The notes under the pieces: generated by a model
Databases searched by the model: none
Told to the model about the DNA's origin: nothing
Seen by the model: the letters and a program-made list of their open reading frames with translations, nothing else
Source: OLB7 sp966250335
GTDB lineage: Bacteria; Bacteroidota; Ignavibacteria; OLB7
Length of the DNA: 64,000 bases
Direction: 5' to 3'
Assembly: GCA_966250335.1 (NCBI GenBank)
Contig: CBINGZ010000010.1
Span: forward strand, 1 to 64,000
In this document: positions 53,089-61,436 of the stretch, in pieces
How positions within the stretch are numbered: the first letter of the stretch is position 1
Layout of the letters: the number at the start of each line of letters is the position of its first letter
Position numbers and translations under genes: made by a program

Positions 53089-53139
53089 CGACGGGGCGCT
53101 TCCCGCGATACGAATTTCATACTACGATATAGATAGATC

Positions 53140-53649
53140 ATGGCAACGAAGAACGTTCAGACCAAGCAGGTGGAGCGGATGAGCTTCTGGGAGAAGCTCT
53201 ATCTGCCGGAGATCGCCCGCGGCATGACGCTGACCCTGAAGCAGATGATGTTCGGGGAGAAGTTCACGCGTCAGTATCCCGAGGAGAAGTATATCCCGGC
53301 GGGAAGCTATCGCGGTCGTCCCGTGCTGGTGCAGGAGGATTACGGCGAGCGGTGCGTGGCGTGCGGCCTCTGTTCCCGCGTCTGCCCGGCGCTTGCGATC
53401 GAGGTGCAGGCGGCGGAGACGTCGATGGAGAAGGAACGCTACCCGGTGAAGTTCGAGATCAACATGCTCCGCTGTATCTTCTGCGGCTACTGCGAGGAGG
53501 TCTGCCCGGAGGAGGCGATCGTGATGTCCAAGGATTACGAGCTGGTGTTCGAGCATCCGGAGGACGCGATCTTCGGGAAGGATCGGCTCCTTGTTCCCGT
53601 CTCCCAGCTTCAGGAGCGTCTCGAGTTTCTCAGGCTCTACAAGAACTGA
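53140..53649 (+). CDS. nuoI: NADH-quinone oxidoreductase subunit I
   Basis: This is a 169-residue ferredoxin-like Complex I subunit carrying two [4Fe-4S] clusters (N6a/N6b) that pass electrons towards the quinone. The two cluster motifs are CVACGLCSRVCPA and CIFCGYCEEVCPE. The N-terminal helix (SFWEKLYLPEIARGMTLTLKQMM) contacts the membrane arm. It is the last nuo gene here; a terminator follows and acetate kinase comes next, so the nuoJ-N genes must lie elsewhere. Confidence 0.97.
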   Translation: MATKNVQTKQVERMSFWEKLYLPEIARGMTLTLKQMMFGEKFTRQYPEEKYIPAGSYRGRPVLVQEDYGERCVACGLCSRVCPALAIEVQAAETSMEKERYPVKFEINMLRCIFCGYCEEVCPEEAIVMSKDYELVFEHPEDAIFGKDRLLVPVSQLQERLEFLRLYKN

Positions 53650-53673
53650 CGGCGCCCCGCAGGACATCGACCG

Positions 53674-53704
53674 GAAACCCCGATCAGCTCGGGGTTTCTC
53701 GTTT
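53674..53704 (+). terminator. terminator after nuoI
   Basis: GAAACCCCGA (53674-53683) and TCGGGGTTTC (53689-53698) form a perfect 10-bp stem, followed by TCGTTTG. Confidence 0.88.
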
Positions 53705-53733
53705 GCGCGGGCTCCCTCCCCGATCGGCTGACC

Positions 53734-54984
53734 ATGAACATCCTCGTTCTCAATACCGGCTCCAGTTCGCTGAAATTCCAGCTGATCGATACCGATCCGG
53801 GGAAGATCGCGAACGACACGGACAGACGGCTCGCGCGCGGGACGATCGAGAGGATCGGATCGCAGGGGCTGCTCCGGTTCGAGAACGACAAGGGGCGGAT
53901 CTACCGGAACGCCCAGCCGGTCCGCGATCATCGCGCCGCGATCGATATTGCCGTCCGCTGGCTCATCTCCGGCGAGGCCGCGATAGGGGGAGTCTCCTCG
54001 CTTGCCGATATACATGCCGTCGGCCATCGCGTCGTCCACGGCGGTGAGAAGTTCACCGCCTCCACGCTGATCACGCCGGAGGTGATCGACGGCATCGAGG
54101 AGTGCATCGATCTTGCGCCGCTTCACAACCCCGACAACCTGAAGGGGATCGCGGCGATCACCGAGATCATGGGGGCGGGGATTCCGCAGGCCGCCGTCTT
54201 CGACACGGCGTTCCACCACTCGATGCCGGAGCAGGCGTATCTCTACGCCATCCCCTACCAGTACTACCGCCGCCACCGGGTGCGGCGCTACGGCTTCCAC
54301 GGCACATCGCATCGTTATATCGCCTATCGATATCGCAGACTGCTGAACGTTCCGAAGGATGCGGTGAACATCATCACCCTCCATCTCGGGAACGGCTGCT
54401 CGGCCGCGGCGATCCGCGCGGGGGCGTCGATCGATACCTCGATGGGACTGACGCCGCTGGAGGGGCTGGTGATGGGGACCAGGTCGGGAGATGTCGATCC
54501 GGCGGTGCTCCAGTACCTGATCGAGAAGGAGGGGTTCACCAGCAGCCAGATCGACACCATCCTCAACCGCCAGTCCGGTCTCCTCGGGATCAGCGGGCTC
54601 ACCAACGACATGCGGGAGCTCCTTGCCGAGGAGCGGGAGCACGGCGACCGAAGGGCGCGGCTGGCGGTGGAGATCTTCGTCAGGCGCATCAGAAAATATA
54701 TCGGAGCATACCTTGCCGAGATGAACGGAGCCGACGCGATCGTCTTCGCCGGGGGAATCGGCGAGAACTCGCACGAGATCCGGGCCCGGGTCGCGGCCGG
54801 CATGGAGTGGTGCGGGCTGGAGCTCGACCCGGCCGTCAACATGGAGATGACCGGGGGGAAGGAGGGGGAGATCTCCGCCGCGAACTCCCGGCTGAAGGCA
54901 TACGTTATACCGACCGACGAAGAACTTCTGATAGCCCGCGATACCGTCCGGCTGATCGAGCGGATCGACGTGCCGAGGTGGTGA
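53734..54984 (+). CDS. ackA: acetate kinase
   Basis: This is a 416-residue cytoplasmic enzyme interconverting acetyl phosphate plus ADP and acetate plus ATP. Signatures are MNILVLNTGSSSLKFQLID at the start, HRVVHGGEKF, VFDTAFHHSMPEQAYLYAIP, RRYGFHGTSHRYIAYR, LHLGNGCSAAAIRAGASIDTSMGLTPLEGLVMGTRSGDVDP, and FAGGIGENSHEIR near the end. No pta gene is adjacent in this window. It stands after a terminator, so has its own promoter in the 30-base gap or depends on read-through. Confidence 0.97.
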   Translation: MNILVLNTGSSSLKFQLIDTDPGKIANDTDRRLARGTIERIGSQGLLRFENDKGRIYRNAQPVRDHRAAIDIAVRWLISGEAAIGGVSSLADIHAVGHRVVHGGEKFTASTLITPEVIDGIEECIDLAPLHNPDNLKGIAAITEIMGAGIPQAAVFDTAFHHSMPEQAYLYAIPYQYYRRHRVRRYGFHGTSHRYIAYRYRRLLNVPKDAVNIITLHLGNGCSAAAIRAGASIDTSMGLTPLEGLVMGTRSGDVDPAVLQYLIEKEGFTSSQIDTILNRQSGLLGISGLTNDMRELLAEEREHGDRRARLAVEIFVRRIRKYIGAYLAEMNGADAIVFAGGIGENSHEIRARVAAGMEWCGLELDPAVNMEMTGGKEGEISAANSRLKAYVIPTDEELLIARDTVRLIERIDVPRW

Positions 54985-55101
54985 CAAACGCCGGTCGACG
55001 ATCTCCCCGCGGGACCGACTGCGGGAAGAAGAATTCGAGGGGATATGAATGTCGCATGATGATGCGATGTGCAACACCGTACAAGGAGTCCGGAGAGAAC
55101 C

Positions 55102-55944
55102 GTGAGATTCGCCTATCTGCCTGAATTCGCGGCCACGGCGGTGGCCGAGGCGCTGAGCCGGCGCGGCTGGGATGTGACGCCGCACGAAAGCCCCGGCGAA
55201 CTGATCGTCGAGGGGCGCGCCGATATCGTGCTCACCTCGCCGCTGGAGTACGCCCGTTCGCTCGGCGTGCTCGATCTGGCGATGGCGCCGGGAATCGGAA
55301 TCTCCACCGAAGGGTTCGCCGGGCTGGTGACCCTCGTCTTCAACAAGGGACTTGTCGATCTTCACACCATGTCGGTGAAGGGGCGCGACGCGTACGAGGC
55401 GGCGATCGCCAGGGTGATCCTCTCGGAGAAGCACGACATCGAGCCGACGATCGTGCAGGCGGCTCCCGACGCATCGCTGGAGGATATGCTTGCCGTCGCC
55501 GACATGGCGCTTCTGGTCGGCGACGACGCGGTCTTCGGCTCCGCCGGCGGACGCCCGCTCCTCGATCTGACCGACGAGTGGGGGGATGTGAACGAGACGC
55601 CGCTTCCCTACAGGCTCTTCTGGGGGGGGATCGACAAGGTGCCGCAGGAGGCGCTGGATGATCTTATCGCGGCGCGCGACGAGGCGGTGCTGATGCTCCC
55701 CGACCTTGCGCTCCGCTCCGGGAGCCCCGGCGGCGAGGCCTTCTACCAGCGCTATCTCCGGGGGGAGATCCGTTACTCGCTCGGCGCGCCCGATCTTTCG
55801 GCGCTCGACGCCTGCTACCGCTACCTCTTCTACTACGGCCTGATCACCGATATCCCGGCGCTCCGCCATCTTCCCGACGGCGCTCCGGCCGGGGACGCTC
55901 CCGCGCAGACTCCCCCGTCCGAGGGGGCCGGGAGCGCGGGATAG
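55102..55944 (+). CDS. MqnA/MqnD-family menaquinone biosynthesis protein
   Basis: This is a 280-residue protein with the substrate-binding-protein-like fold of the futalosine menaquinone pathway. Features are FAYLPEFAATAVAEALSRR, IVEGRADIVLTSPLEYARSLGV, APGIGISTEGFAGLVTLVFNKGL, ADMALLVGDDAVFG and LLDLTDEWGDVNETPLPYRLFWGG. This order fits MqnA (chorismate dehydratase) better than MqnD, but the N-terminus is divergent so I leave the symbol open. The GTG start at 55102 is preceded by GGAGAGAAC. The C-terminal 25 residues are Pro/Ala-rich and probably disordered. Confidence 0.78.
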   Translation: MRFAYLPEFAATAVAEALSRRGWDVTPHESPGELIVEGRADIVLTSPLEYARSLGVLDLAMAPGIGISTEGFAGLVTLVFNKGLVDLHTMSVKGRDAYEAAIARVILSEKHDIEPTIVQAAPDASLEDMLAVADMALLVGDDAVFGSAGGRPLLDLTDEWGDVNETPLPYRLFWGGIDKVPQEALDDLIAARDEAVLMLPDLALRSGSPGGEAFYQRYLRGEIRYSLGAPDLSALDACYRYLFYYGLITDIPALRHLPDGAPAGDAPAQTPPSEGAGSAG

Positions 55945-56079
55945 AAGAGCGCCGGCCGCGGTCGGGAGATATCGTATTCCGAACGCGCCGCGATATGAAC
56001 GGCGGTAGCCGGGAACATCGGTACGATCATCAAGTCACGATCTCATAGAACACGAACCCAACCTTCACGAAATCGCATC

Positions 56080-56703
56080 ATGCCGAACCTCATTCTTCTT
56101 CGTCACGGGCAGTCGCAATGGAATCTCGAGAACCGTTTCACCGGCTGGGAGGATGTCGACCTCTCCGATCTGGGTCGCGAAGAGGCCCGGGCCGCCGGAG
56201 AGAAGCTGCGTGACATGAAGATCGACAAGGTCTACACGTCGATCCTGAAGCGTGCCGTCGACACGGCCGATATCGCGCTGGAGGCGGCCGGAAAGAAGGA
56301 TCTCCCCACGATCCGCGACGTCGCGCTGAACGAGCGCCATTACGGCGACCTTCAGGGGCTGAACAAGGCTGAAACCGCCCTCAAGTACGGCGACGAGCAG
56401 GTCCATATCTGGCGCAGGAGCTTCGACACCTGCCCGCCGGGGGAGAAGGGAGAAAGCCTGAAGAGCTGCATGGCCCGCGTGGTGCCGTTCTACGAGAAGA
56501 ACATCGTCCGCGATCTCCGCGACGGCCTGAACGTCCTCGTCGTCGCCCACGGCAATTCGCTCCGCTCGCTCATGTACGGCCTCGACAAATACACGCCGGA
56601 GACGATCATGGAGCTGAATATTCCGACGGGAATTCCGCTCGTCTACGAAATAGAGCCGGAGGAGGATGGGGTGTTGCGGGTGGTGGGGAAGCGGGAGTTG
56701 TGA
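56080..56703 (+). CDS. gpmA: 2,3-bisphosphoglycerate-dependent phosphoglycerate mutase
   Basis: This is a 207-residue glycolytic enzyme interconverting 3- and 2-phosphoglycerate. The phospho-histidine motif is LILLRHGQSQWNLENRFTGW at the N-terminus. NERHYGDLQGLNKAE and CPPGEKGESLKSCMARVVPFYEKNI follow, and the second catalytic His is in VVAHGNSLRSLMYGLD. It is shorter than E. coli GpmA (about 250), a length common outside the enterics. A possible 59-codon gene follows after 12 bases. Confidence 0.96.
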   Translation: MPNLILLRHGQSQWNLENRFTGWEDVDLSDLGREEARAAGEKLRDMKIDKVYTSILKRAVDTADIALEAAGKKDLPTIRDVALNERHYGDLQGLNKAETALKYGDEQVHIWRRSFDTCPPGEKGESLKSCMARVVPFYEKNIVRDLRDGLNVLVVAHGNSLRSLMYGLDKYTPETIMELNIPTGIPLVYEIEPEEDGVLRVVGKREL

Positions 56704-56715
56704 GGATATCGTACT

Positions 56716-56895
56716 ATGAGCCAAAATCGTACCGATATTAAAGCAGGTGAGATTGTCGAGGATATCGAGCTGGAGGGTGATGTCCAGGCAGACGCTCAGT
56801 TCTGGCGTGATGTGAAGCGTCAGGTCGATCAGAGGAAGGCGCTGGAACGACCCGAAGCGGAGGACCGTTCCGGCACACCCGGTCGACATGATTGA
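56716..56895 (+). CDS. possible small charged protein, 59 aa
   Basis: ATG 56716, with GAGGA upstream, opens a 59-codon frame 12 bases after the gpmA stop. The product is soluble and strongly charged (MSQNRTDIKAGEIVEDIELE... ending TPGRHD), with no known family. It is followed by a terminator hairpin, consistent with being the last gene of the gpmA unit. Short length keeps confidence low. Confidence 0.4.
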   Translation: MSQNRTDIKAGEIVEDIELEGDVQADAQFWRDVKRQVDQRKALERPEAEDRSGTPGRHD

Positions 56896-56938
56896 CCTGC
56901 TCGCCTCTTATCACGACAGCAGAGTCTCGTAGAACGAC

Positions 56939-56972
56939 AAACGCCCCGATCACTCGATCAGGGCGTTCTCAT
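56939..56972. terminator. bidirectional hairpin downstream of gpmA
   Basis: AACGCCCCGATC and GATCAGGGCGTT pair with a single mismatch around a short loop, between the gpmA unit and the convergent minus-strand gene. Confidence 0.75.
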
Positions 56973-57024
56973 ATTCATCCTCTCCGGTCGCGTGAACCGA
57001 TCGTTCGGAGATCGATCTTCCCGC

Positions 57025-57627
57025 CTACAGCGGCATCAGCGAAATCGACAGGAACGCCATCTCCTCCGTCGCCATGTTCTCCAGGTGGACGGCGGTGTGA
57101 GGGTAGCTCTTCACATAGATCTTGTTCTTGCCGAGATATGTGATATAGTCGGCGGTCGGGTAGTCGGGGAGCATCGGGCGCTCGACATCCGGGGGGTAGA
57201 CCACGCCGCGCGGCCAGAGGATCTGGTTGATCAGGTCGCTGAACTTCTCCAGGTCCTCCTCCGGAACCACGCTCCGCAGGAACGTCACGGTCACCTCGGC
57301 GGCGAACTTCGCGGTCTGCTTCTTGTTGATCAGATTGCGATCGATCGAGAGGTTGATCGAGCGGACGGTCTTCAGGGAGTCGACATGCAGGACCATCGTG
57401 ATCTGCTCACGGTGCTCCCCCGACTTCGGCCTGTAGACGGTGAGCTCCTTCATCATCTCCATCATGTCCATCGCCGCCTCGGGAGCCTCCTCCATCTCGT
57501 ACTTGGTGAAGATCTCGGTCTCCTTCAGATCCTCCAGCTTGCCGCCGACCTGCGCCGACGCGGGGGAGAAGAGGAGTGGAAGAAGGCAGGCGAACGACAT
57601 CGCCAGACGGTACGGTAGTCTGTACAT
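57025..57627 (-). CDS. hypothetical exported protein
   Basis: This is a 200-residue protein. The signal peptide is residues 1-25 (FACLLPLLFSPASAQ). The mature part is acidic near the start (EAAMDMMEMMKELTVYRP), then mixed alpha/beta (VLHVDSLKTVRSINLSIDRNLINKKQTAKFAAEVTVTFLRSV, ILWPRGVVYPPDVERP, KIYVKSYPHTAVHLENM). No family recognised. The start at 57627 is supported by AGGAG in ACAGGAGCATAGC immediately upstream. Confidence 0.72.
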   Translation of the reverse strand: MYRLPYRLAMSFACLLPLLFSPASAQVGGKLEDLKETEIFTKYEMEEAPEAAMDMMEMMKELTVYRPKSGEHREQITMVLHVDSLKTVRSINLSIDRNLINKKQTAKFAAEVTVTFLRSVVPEEDLEKFSDLINQILWPRGVVYPPDVERPMLPDYPTADYITYLGKNKIYVKSYPHTAVHLENMATEEMAFLSISLMPL

Positions 57628-57776
57628 GCTATGCTCCTGTATGCGGATACGCTGAATTGCCACGTTGGAAGAACATCGTCGACGTCGATCGACTTGCGCG
57701 GACCGGGGGCGACGGAAGTGGGGAAAGGGGCGTCATCAGGAACCTGAAACGGCCCTAAAAGTTTCCCCTGAAGAGG

Positions 57777-59189
57777 TTAGAATCGGAAAACGCCCGAGAG
57801 GACCGGGAGGAGGGGAATCGCGGGAGCGCTCTCCTCGTCGGTTCCCAGACCCACGTATCCGACGCCGAAGTCGATGGCGTAATTGTCCGAGAAGTAGCGG
57901 GCAGTAGCTACAATAGGTATCACCCCCAGCGTTTTCATGGTTGCCACCTCCGCCGCCACCTTCCAGTGGTTCGCGAACTGGTAGTCCCCTCCGATCGCCA
58001 GCATCGGAGCTTTTCTGTCGTAATCGTCGATGAAATTGCCGGCCGGGTCTTCAATAAACGTCTTATGGTTCTTGAAGATATATCCGAACGTGGCCGAGAT
58101 CCGGGCGCTGTCCGTGCCGTAGCTGAGGGCGGCGTATGGGGCGTGGAACGTGATCTGCGACTCCGTTTCCGGGGTCAGTTCCTTGTCAAACATACTTCGA
58201 CCGATCTGATATCCCAGCGCCGCGTTCAACCGCGGACGGTTCGGCGCCGCCTGCCCGATCTCCGTCCCCCATTTCAACCCCAGCGAATACGCCCCGAACC
58301 CTTCCCCCTTGAATCCCCCCCAGTCGTCGGGCGTCGGGAGGGCTCCGCCGCCGAGGATCATCAGATTGTCGGTCGGCGCATAACCGACGATGATCCCGAG
58401 CAGATCGTATGAGCCGACGATAAATTTCCCCTTGGGAGGAGTGATCGCGTTCGGCACCGCCACCGAGCGGAAGGTCGTCGGGTCGTGCGAGGGGGGATCG
58501 GGAATCCAGTCCTGATCCTCCGGCGGCTTGTTCGGCGGCATGACGCGGACGACCCCCGTGTCGGCCACCGGGTAGGTGGTCAGCTCGCCGACCGGAACCT
58601 CGCGCCTCATCCATGTGATCACCGGGAACTGATAGAGCCCCAGATCCTGGGCGTCGTAGCAGACCTCGTAGCGGAACTCGACCCCCTGCGGGATCGTCAG
58701 CGGAAGACGGGTCGGGATATTGATATGGACCCGTTCGTCCGGAGAGGTGACCGAATCGAGAATGATCGATCCGGAGCCGAGCCCGGCGATCCCGCCGGCG
58801 CCGTTGCGGATCCGGAAGAGCTGACAGTCCTCGGTCCCGAGCTCGACGCGGAATCGTATCGTGTCGAGATCCCACCCTCTGAACGTCGGGGAGATCGTCG
58901 TCCGTCGTCCGTCGCAGTCGGTCACGTCGAGGTTCAGCCTCGTCTCCCGTCCGGCGCCGTCGGCGCTCACCCGGATTTCATGGGATTTCGGGCAGCCCTC
59001 CAGTACCCCCTCCCCCTCCACCTCCACATTCGGCGAATGGACCGCCGTGATCTCCCTGATTCCTCGCGGCGAGGAGATCGTCATGACGTTCTCCGACGGA
59101 TAGAAGACCGGCGGATAGACCGTCGCCGTCTGAGCGATGAGCGGGGCGGCGCACAGGGCCAGAAGGAGACAGAGGAGTAGAGACCGCAT
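57777..59189 (-). CDS. hypothetical exported protein with beta-barrel-like C-terminus
   Basis: This is a 470-residue protein (ATG 59189; ATG 59192 is one codon earlier). The signal peptide ends near residue 20 (LALCAAPLIAQ). The first half looks like stacked beta-sandwich modules with paired cysteines (VEGEGVLEGCPKSHEIRV, LNLDVTDCDGRRTTIS, VELGTEDCQLFRI). The C-terminal 220 residues alternate Gly/aromatic and hydrophobic strands (FIVGSYDLLGIIVGYAPTDNLMILGGGAL... ending LLPVLSGVFRF), consistent with an outer-membrane barrel closing in a terminal Phe. It is divergent from the VWA gene at 59483. Function unknown. Confidence 0.72.
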   Translation of the reverse strand: MRSLLLCLLLALCAAPLIAQTATVYPPVFYPSENVMTISSPRGIREITAVHSPNVEVEGEGVLEGCPKSHEIRVSADGAGRETRLNLDVTDCDGRRTTISPTFRGWDLDTIRFRVELGTEDCQLFRIRNGAGGIAGLGSGSIILDSVTSPDERVHINIPTRLPLTIPQGVEFRYEVCYDAQDLGLYQFPVITWMRREVPVGELTTYPVADTGVVRVMPPNKPPEDQDWIPDPPSHDPTTFRSVAVPNAITPPKGKFIVGSYDLLGIIVGYAPTDNLMILGGGALPTPDDWGGFKGEGFGAYSLGLKWGTEIGQAAPNRPRLNAALGYQIGRSMFDKELTPETESQITFHAPYAALSYGTDSARISATFGYIFKNHKTFIEDPAGNFIDDYDRKAPMLAIGGDYQFANHWKVAAEVATMKTLGVIPIVATARYFSDNYAIDFGVGYVGLGTDEESAPAIPLLPVLSGVFRF

Positions 59190-59482
59190 CATGATCGAAT
59201 TGATGGGAACATGCCTGAAGCGGGTAAAACTACTCCTGTCGGTAGATACCGGCAATGCTTTTCATCCGCTGTGTTACAGAGTTACCGAACCTACGTCTCT
59301 TCTTCGGCCTCGCAACGGAGAGAGGATTTCGGGCCCGTCCGGTTTAATCCCCCTTGCCGTTCGATCGTCTTGGTTCGATATTCACGACTCGTTCTCACGA
59401 TCCGATTCACATACTCCCGTTTCCGGAGCCGGTTTCACCGGACGGACCGATCTGATGAATCTACCGTGGCCAGGAGATACGC

Positions 59483-61219
59483 ATGATACACGACGACAAC
59501 CGCACCCGCTTCCCGCGCCGCCTTGCGACGCTTCTTCCCCTTCTCGCCCTGCTGGCGATCCCCTCCGGCGCTCTCCTTGCCCAGGTGGAGAGGAACCGCT
59601 CCAACGTCGACAGCACCAGGGAGGAGAAGGAGGTGAGGACGGACGCCGTCGAGGCCGCCGGCTCCGTGCGGACCCTCGATATGTCCGCTCCCGCCGCCCC
59701 CCCGGCGCCGGCGGGTGTTCGGACCAGAGCGGGGTGGACGGGCAACGGGGGCTTCAGCGGCGGCGCGGCGGCGATGCCGAGTATGAAGATGGGAGTCTCC
59801 ACCTTCTCCTCCTCCACGCTCGGAGCCACTGTCGGCGGCGCCCAGGATATCGGCTTTGCCCGCAGAACGATAGAAGGGGGACAGGTGCCGGGGTTCATCG
59901 ACTTCTCGGCCGAGGGACTCTACAGCGAGCATGATATACCGACCCCTTCCGATAAATGCGACGCCAGGCTCTGCCTCTCGCTGGGATACGGGTTCGGTCC
60001 GGCCGCCGACGACTCCTCCAACGCCCTCTTCGTCCATCTGGGGATGAACTCCAACATCAAGGCCGACGAGTTCAGACGGATGCCGCTTCAGCTCGCGGTC
60101 GTGGTCGATAAGAGCGGCTCGATGGAGGGGGAGAGCATGACCTCGGTGAAAACCGCTCTGGTCTCGCTGGTGGGACGGCTGACGGCGGAGGATGAGCTGG
60201 TGCTGATCGAGTTTTCCGATTCGGCGCGGGTCATCCTGCCGGCGACGCGCGTGAAGGATCGTGTCGCGATTATCAGGCGGATCGAGACGATCCTGGCCGA
60301 CGGCGGGACGAATATCGAATCGGGACTGACGCTCGGGTTCGAGCAGCTGGCGGCGCTTCAGGAGCGGAAGGGAGTCTCCCGACGCCTCATGCTCTTCACC
60401 GACGCGCTCCCGAACGTGGGACGCACCGACACCGCCAGCTTCCGCGCACTGACCGAACGATATGCCGGAAAGGGGATCGGACTGACGGCGTTCGGCGTCG
60501 GGCTCGACTTCGGCAACGAGATCGTCTACCATATCTCGAAGCTTCGCGGTGCGAACTATTTCTACCTGGAGACGCCGGAGAAGATCGCGAAGGTCTTCGA
60601 CGGGGAGTTCGACTATCTGGTGACGCCGCTGGTCTACGACCTGAAGGTGAAGATCGCCACGCCGCCGGGACTCCGCCTGAAGGCGGTCTACGGTCTGCCG
60701 ACCTGGACCCCCGGAAGCCGCGACGCCGAACTCTCCGTGCCGACCGTCTTCCTCTCCTCCAACCGCGGTGCTATCGTTCTGCGATACGAGCGCGAGGATG
60801 GGGTCGCCATGTCGATCGACAGAGGGGATCTGCTCGCCAGCGGCGAACTGAGCTTCACCGATACCGACGGCAGGGTCCACCGCGACACCCGCGAGCTGCG
60901 GAACGGTTCGGGTGTGACGCTCCGCCCCGGCGCCCAGTACTACTCGCACGAGGGGCTCCGCATGGCCGTGGCGCTCACGAACGTCTACTTCGGACTGCGG
61001 GACGGATGCAGGCTCTACAGCGAGGGGAGAGAGAGCGAGGCGCTGAACGCCGTGGCGCGCGCGCGCGGGCTGGCCTCGCTGGAGAATCTCGGACTGATGA
61101 ACGGCGGACTGGCGAACGAGATCGCTCTGCTCGACCGGCTGACGAAGAATATCGAACAGCAGAGCGCGGCGCACCGCACTGTCGATCGCGACGCGAAGAG
61201 ATCGGCGGTCCCCAGATAG
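59483..61219 (+). CDS. VWA-domain exported protein, paralog 1
   Basis: This is a 578-residue protein. The signal peptide is near residues 10-34 (LLPLLALLAIPSGALLAQ). A Ser/Gly/Ala-rich linker leads to ATVGGAQDIGFARRTI, then FIDFSAEGLYSEHDIP and CDARLCLSLGYGF. The von Willebrand A domain starts near residue 207 with the metal-ion-dependent adhesion site VVVDKSGSMEGES, ADGGTNIESGL and LMLFTDALPNVG, all MIDAS residues present. A beta-rich C-terminal domain follows (YDLKVKIATPPGLRL, YGLPTWTPG), then a helical tail. The same plan recurs in the next two genes. It is probably a surface or periplasmic protein with metal-dependent binding. Confidence 0.88.
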   Translation: MIHDDNRTRFPRRLATLLPLLALLAIPSGALLAQVERNRSNVDSTREEKEVRTDAVEAAGSVRTLDMSAPAAPPAPAGVRTRAGWTGNGGFSGGAAAMPSMKMGVSTFSSSTLGATVGGAQDIGFARRTIEGGQVPGFIDFSAEGLYSEHDIPTPSDKCDARLCLSLGYGFGPAADDSSNALFVHLGMNSNIKADEFRRMPLQLAVVVDKSGSMEGESMTSVKTALVSLVGRLTAEDELVLIEFSDSARVILPATRVKDRVAIIRRIETILADGGTNIESGLTLGFEQLAALQERKGVSRRLMLFTDALPNVGRTDTASFRALTERYAGKGIGLTAFGVGLDFGNEIVYHISKLRGANYFYLETPEKIAKVFDGEFDYLVTPLVYDLKVKIATPPGLRLKAVYGLPTWTPGSRDAELSVPTVFLSSNRGAIVLRYEREDGVAMSIDRGDLLASGELSFTDTDGRVHRDTRELRNGSGVTLRPGAQYYSHEGLRMAVALTNVYFGLRDGCRLYSEGRESEALNAVARARGLASLENLGLMNGGLANEIALLDRLTKNIEQQSAAHRTVDRDAKRSAVPR

Positions 61220-61436
61220 GGAAGGCCGCCGCGAACCTGTAGAGGGGCCGCGCCCGCACCGCGCGGTCCCATCCACGCCACACATCTTCTTTCCCATCGA
61301 TCCGGCGGAGAATCGCGTCCCGATATTGGTGACGCGCCGGCGGCGCATGCCCGCGCCGTACGGAGGGATCGTGCCCGATCGATATCCCGACACTCACAAA
61401 CGGACGCCGACGCGGCGTCAAGGAGCGAAGACTGCG

